From assembly GCF_002288925.2 (NCBI RefSeq), contig NW_022098076.1, forward strand, positions 80,952,526-81,016,525: a stretch of DNA of 64,000 nucleotides, in the 5' to 3' direction. Of the stretch, positions 60,036-64,000 are shown in pieces. Each line of letters begins with the position of its first letter. Position 1 is the first letter of the stretch. The notes under the pieces were generated by a model. That model made no database searches, was not told the DNA's origin, and saw nothing but the letters and a program-made list of their open reading frames with translations. Origin of the DNA: Delphinapterus leucas. Lineage: Eukaryota; Chordata; Mammalia; Artiodactyla; Monodontidae. The position numbers and the translations under genes are program-made.

Positions 60036-60836
60036 GTTGCTAGTAGAATATCAGTGAACGGATGGATGTAGTATCTGGGGAACAGAGAGGCCTTTGCAAA
60101 AGTCCTAAAATTATGTTTGTGGGCAGCCCCCTTCTCTGCCTATTTTTGAATCCATACCTATTATTTAGTTAGACCACAATTAGCAATCAGCACCTTTCTC
60201 TCCATCCCATCCTGCCATAGACTTTGTTTGGTGATGTAGGTCATGTTCCCCTTGAATTATTGTTCCTTTTTTCTTTCTGGAATTTTCACCTGCGGGCCCT
60301 CAGCAAGTCAGCCAGAGGAGACAGATTAAAACTGGAAAATGCCAGGATCATCACATTCCACAATCTTCTTCGCAATATATTGCTGCTGCATGAGAGTCAC
60401 CCATTAGAGTAAGGAATTATGTTCTATTCAAATAAAATTCAAAATCAAGTTTGATAATATCACCTTGGTAATGCATATAGTATTTGTTTGTAATATACAT
60501 CCTTTGGGTAAGAGTAATAAATCTCCTGCCTGAGTGAGAGAGGGTTAGGATTGTTGCTTTTGCTTGCCATGCACGCAAGAAGAAGGAAAACCTGCAGGGT
60601 CCAAGAGGAGCGGAATTGACTCCTTTATTCTCTTATTGTGGGTCATGGAGTGCTAGACCTCTCATTTTAAAGGTGATAGAGCTTCCTCTCTTCTCTCTGC
60701 AGTTTGCATCTTGGAGTGGCCATTTCCATCATCAGTGTTATCGATCACTCACTGCTTCCAGGTGTGGGAGGAGGAGTGGCTCACCTAATGGTTTAGAGAA
60801 AATCCAGGACAAAAGGGAGATTTTGTGTCTTTCCAT
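60036..60836. other. Unassigned non-coding sequence
   Basis: No gene or repeat recognised. The open frames at 60224-60412 and 60616-60945 have no known domain. Confidence 0.4.
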
Positions 60837-60932
60837 CTGCTTTCTCTCTCTCTCTTTCTCCTCTCTCTCCCTCTCTCTTCCCTCCCTCCCTTCCCCCCTC
60901 CCTCCCTCTCCTCTCCTCTTCACTTCTCTGCC
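60837..60932 (+). repeat. Polypyrimidine tract (CT/CCT-rich)
   Basis: About 95 bp almost without purines on the plus strand: TCTCTCTCTCT, then CCCTCCCTCCCTTCCCC-type runs and CTCTCCTCTCCTCTTC. Confidence 0.9.
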
Positions 60933-62659
60933 CATACACTGGTGAGTAAATCAGTCTGTCCCTGCCCCATTTGTCTGGCTGTTTTCAATTTCAGGTGGAA
61001 GGCAGAAAAGAGAATACTCCACCTTTTTTAATACAACCAGAAACCCTGCACTTTAGTGAATAAAAGAGACTCACTTGGCCATTTATAAACATTCCCACTG
61101 GGCTTTCAGGTCCTTGCAAGCACGTATTACGCCTAGAATTGGGAAGGGAGGAACTGAGCTTAAGGACTCTACGCCTCTAGTACATACACACTCATCTCTA
61201 ACTTAGAATTAGGAATATTGAATAACTTATACAAACAATTTTGCCAATATATAATTATTTGACTTGTAATGTTGCAAAGATGAATTAATAAGCAGCCTGG
61301 CTGTAATCACCTAGAAGATTCTCCTTATGAACCCAAGCTATCAGAGTTTATCATTAGAGTTATGTTCCATGAGTCCAGTCATTTCAGACCATTGACTAAC
61401 ACAAGTGAAAGAAAACTTTTCATAGATCAAGCAGGATTAGATATTGACATTTCTTAGAGAAATACCAAGAAATTGTGCATGAAGGAAAAAAATATAAATG
61501 AAACAATGTGTTAATATTCAGACAGATTATAGGAAGCCAAAGTAACCAATGAAGGTAAAATGCAAACCATGGAGAATCTTTTAAATGAGACCTGTGTTTC
61601 AGGTCCTCCTCAAAAATAATAGATTCAACAATGCAGTTGAATCAGGGCTTGTGGGAATGTCCTCTAATGGAACAATTTTTTTTTCAGAGTGATTGCGAAG
61701 AAGGCAATTTGGTGGTTTTTACTGAACAGCACAGAATCATAATCTAAGGACATAAGAGCACACACCATCCATAAGAGAGCCCTCTGACTGGAAGGTTGTT
61801 TCTGCATTGCAACCGTGGCTGGGGGCATTCCAGGCAACCACTATGACTTTGATTAATTACTTTCCTTGTATTCTATTTTATTAGGTAATCACGCAGTGAG
61901 AATGAGGACTACTTTGATCAGAAAATAGCTGCTACTGAGTCAAAGGCTTAAAGATAGTATAGAAATCTGGTGAATCGGGAAAAAGAAAACAATGGGCCAT
62001 AATGAGGAACTCAACAGCTGCTTTCATAACATGGGGTCTCCTAAACCCTGTGTCCTTCACCCTGACTCTTGGGGTAAGAATTTAACCCAAATCCAATTAT
62101 TTTCTAGCTGTATGATCTGGACACCCTTCTATGAAAAGGAAATGAAAACTTAAAAAAAAAAAACAGCAACAACAACACTAAACACATGTTTTAACACTTC
62201 ACAAAGTTCAAGCTGGTTAGGCTAGTTAGAGAAGGCAGTTGGAGGGGCAACCATTGCAAGTGGAAGGGCCAGAGCTTGTATGATGTCTTATACAGACCAA
62301 AAAAAACTGGAGGTTACGAAGTTCTTTGGCTTGAAGAACAGTAAACAGTATGAACCCACACGGAAATTAATTCTCTAAATATGGGTGTCCCACCACCTCA
62401 TTCAGCCCCACTGACCTCTCCCTCTTCAATTTTCACCCACAATGCAACTCTTGGTGGTCAGAGCCACATAGCTGGCCTAGTATTTGGTTAATGTTGGAAA
62501 CTGTTCACTAATTATTTTGTTTGTTTCTCCTATCACCCCAGCTAACTCAGAGGTTCTTCAGGGGCCACAGAACAGATCTTTCACGTTATTAGAATTTCCA
62601 GCAGTGCCTGGACAGTGCCGGGCACAAAAGAGGTGATCAGCTCCAGTATTCAGAGTGTT
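60933..62659. other. Mostly unassigned non-coding sequence
   Basis: No gene recognised. ~62585-62640 (GCAGTGCCTGGACAGTGCCG, AGAGGTGATCAG) may be a scrap of an L2 or MIR end. Confidence 0.4.
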
Positions 62660-63420
62660 GCTCCCTTTTGCCCTCAGGATAAAAGTCAAATAGCTTAGCC
62701 TGCTCAAAAGGGGCCCTTCATCCTACACTGCCAACTCTTCAGCTTCATTTCTCAACATTGCCAGTACCTGCCTCACCAATACTATGCTCAAGCATACTGA
62801 ATTTCTTGCAGAGTCTGAATATGCATCATATTCTCTCTCAATTTAGGACTTTCTGCATGTTATTCTTTCTTTTTTTTTTTTTTTTCGGTATGCGGGCCTC
62901 TCACTGTTGTGGCCTCTCCCGTTGCGGAACGCGCAGGCTCAGCGGCCATGGCGCATGGGCCCAGCCGCTCCGCGGCATGTGGGATCTTCCCGGACCGGGG
63001 CTCGAACCTGTGTCGCCTGCATCGGCAGGCGGACTCTCAACCACTGCGCCACCAGGGAAGCCCTATTCCTTCTTAGAGCTACACATTTCCTCCCCATCAC
63101 CTGGATTATACCATTATTGACTTGACTTAGATATTCCTTATTATTACTTAAATATTCTTCAGGAGGCTTACCCTGAGACCCAAGACTGTGGTCCACATCA
63201 CACCTGGGAACCTCTGTGATACCTTATACCCACCACTGTTGTACCACTTGCCAGACTGCATTATAAAATCCTTACAAATGCCCATTTACCTGGACTATCT
63301 GAAGGCAGGGGCTGTGCCTGGGTCACGGTTGTATCTCAGAAGCAACAGTTCCTGCCATATACTCTGTATCCATTTATATTTATTAAGTTAATCAATGAAT
63401 GAATGATTGAATGGATGGCC
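62660..63420 (+). mobile_element. L2 LINE 3' end, interrupted by a CHR SINE
   Basis: The left part (TTTTGCCCTCAGGATAAAAG, AAAGGGGCCCTTCATCCTAC, ACATTGCCAGTACCTGCC) and, after the SINE, the right part (ACCTGGACTATCTGAAGGCA, GGGTCACGGTTGTATC, AATCAATGAATGAATGATTG) follow L2 order. Confidence 0.6.
62872..63063 (-). mobile_element. CHR-type SINE, ~190 bp, minus strand, with internal 13 bp deletion
   Basis: T-run, CGGTATGCGGGCCTCTCACT, body to CACCAGGGAAGCCC. Compared with other copies in the window, about 13 bp are missing between GTTGCGGA and ACGCGCAGG (~62922). TATTCTTTCTT (~62861-62871) and TATTCCTTCTT (63064-63074) are the target-site duplication. Confidence 0.93.
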
Positions 63421-64000
63421 TGGTCTTGGTGGGTGGTTCTGAATGATCCCTGCTAACAGAAATTCTCACGCTTAAAGGATTCTAAATATTTCATTTCTCA
63501 CCTGAGATATTCTGCTTTAAGAGATAGGCTGTTTATTTTGACATGTTGTAGGTATCACCTGAAGATTGTCCTGGAAGCTAAAAAGTAATTCTTTATACTA
63601 TTGCAGGATTTGGTGTTAATAAAGTAATGTGCCTTCTGTAAAAACTGTTGTTTAAAAGGGCCTATCCATTTTCACATGGAAATCATCACAAAGCTTTTAG
63701 TGCGGTACCTTATACACCACAGGTACTTAATAAATGCTGCCTAAATGAATGGAAGCACAAAATAAATCTTGCTCAGGAAAACACTTTGCTAGTAAAATTA
63801 GCATACACCCATGAAGTACTCACCCATAGGTCAAGAAAACTGAACAAACTGAGACAAACTTGTAAGTTTAGCTTGGAAGTTATCAAGCAAGCAGATACCC
63901 AAGGGCTTGATTTACATGACTTATTTGATTTAACAGCCAATTTAATGTAGTTTTTTAAATTACTTTTTACGTTTGCATGTGTGTTTTATAGTAAATACAT
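63421..64000. other. Unassigned non-coding sequence
   Basis: Contains a 100-codon open frame (63648-63950) with no domain I recognise, no splice or Kozak support and ordinary AT-rich flanks. No gene is called. Confidence 0.4.

Noticed and set aside
63648..63950. 100-codon open frame near the right edge
   Set aside because: No domain or known relative, AT-rich neutral-looking DNA, and no supporting signals. Left as unassigned.

Overview
The window reads as non-coding nuclear DNA from a mammal, very probably a cetacean and perhaps a toothed whale. The diagnostic signal is a set of about fifteen tRNA-derived SINEs of the cetartiodactyl CHR type. They open with GGGCTTCCCTGGTGG, carry A/B-box-like sequence (GTTCGTGCCCCGG), and occur in a ~130 bp, a ~200 bp and a ~290-360 bp form. 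They sit among cetartiodactyl-type L1 3' ends, older L1M, L2, MIR, MaLR/MLT1 LTRs and a MER5-like DNA transposon. I found no protein-coding gene, no convincing exon series, no tRNA, rRNA or CRISPR array, and nothing prokaryotic. Open frames longer than 60 codons fall in repeats or look like chance. The window is therefore a gene desert or the inside of a large intron. Family names come from recognition by eye, not from a database search.

Layout. 1-15.5 kb: an L2 remnant (1-870), unique DNA, a minus-strand L1 with a 13 bp target-site duplication (5595-7902) that holds a CHR SINE, and further SINEs and MIRs. 15.5-22.9 kb: a nearly full-length but decayed plus-strand L1M, with ORF1, endonuclease, reverse transcriptase and 3' UTR all traceable, hit by three CHR SINEs and carrying a pentanucleotide microsatellite inside the RT region. 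22.9-33.6 kb: unique DNA with two MaLR LTRs, L1 3' ends, an L2, and a MER5-like element split by a retroviral LTR.

33.6-42.2 kb is the most notable part. A ~4.2 kb segment is present twice in direct tandem (33762-37978 and 37979-42195). The copies differ at only five places that I can find, all within about 1 kb. The left edge directly abuts an exact 60 bp tandem repeat (33641-33760), and the junction shows 2 bp of microhomology. This is either a very recent microhomology-type segmental duplication or an assembly false duplication in which the two alleles were placed in series.

43.6-64 kb: a nested L1/L1/SINE stack (43655-45415), two retroviral LTR-like ends pointing in opposite directions (47080-48445), a twin-primed (internally inverted) L1 (50909-51647), a second decayed L1 with a nested young L1 3' end, several SINEs, and a second L2 near the right end.

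No genes work together here. The functional content is limited to repeat biology (reverse-transcribed insertions, microsatellites, palindromes) and the tandem duplication.
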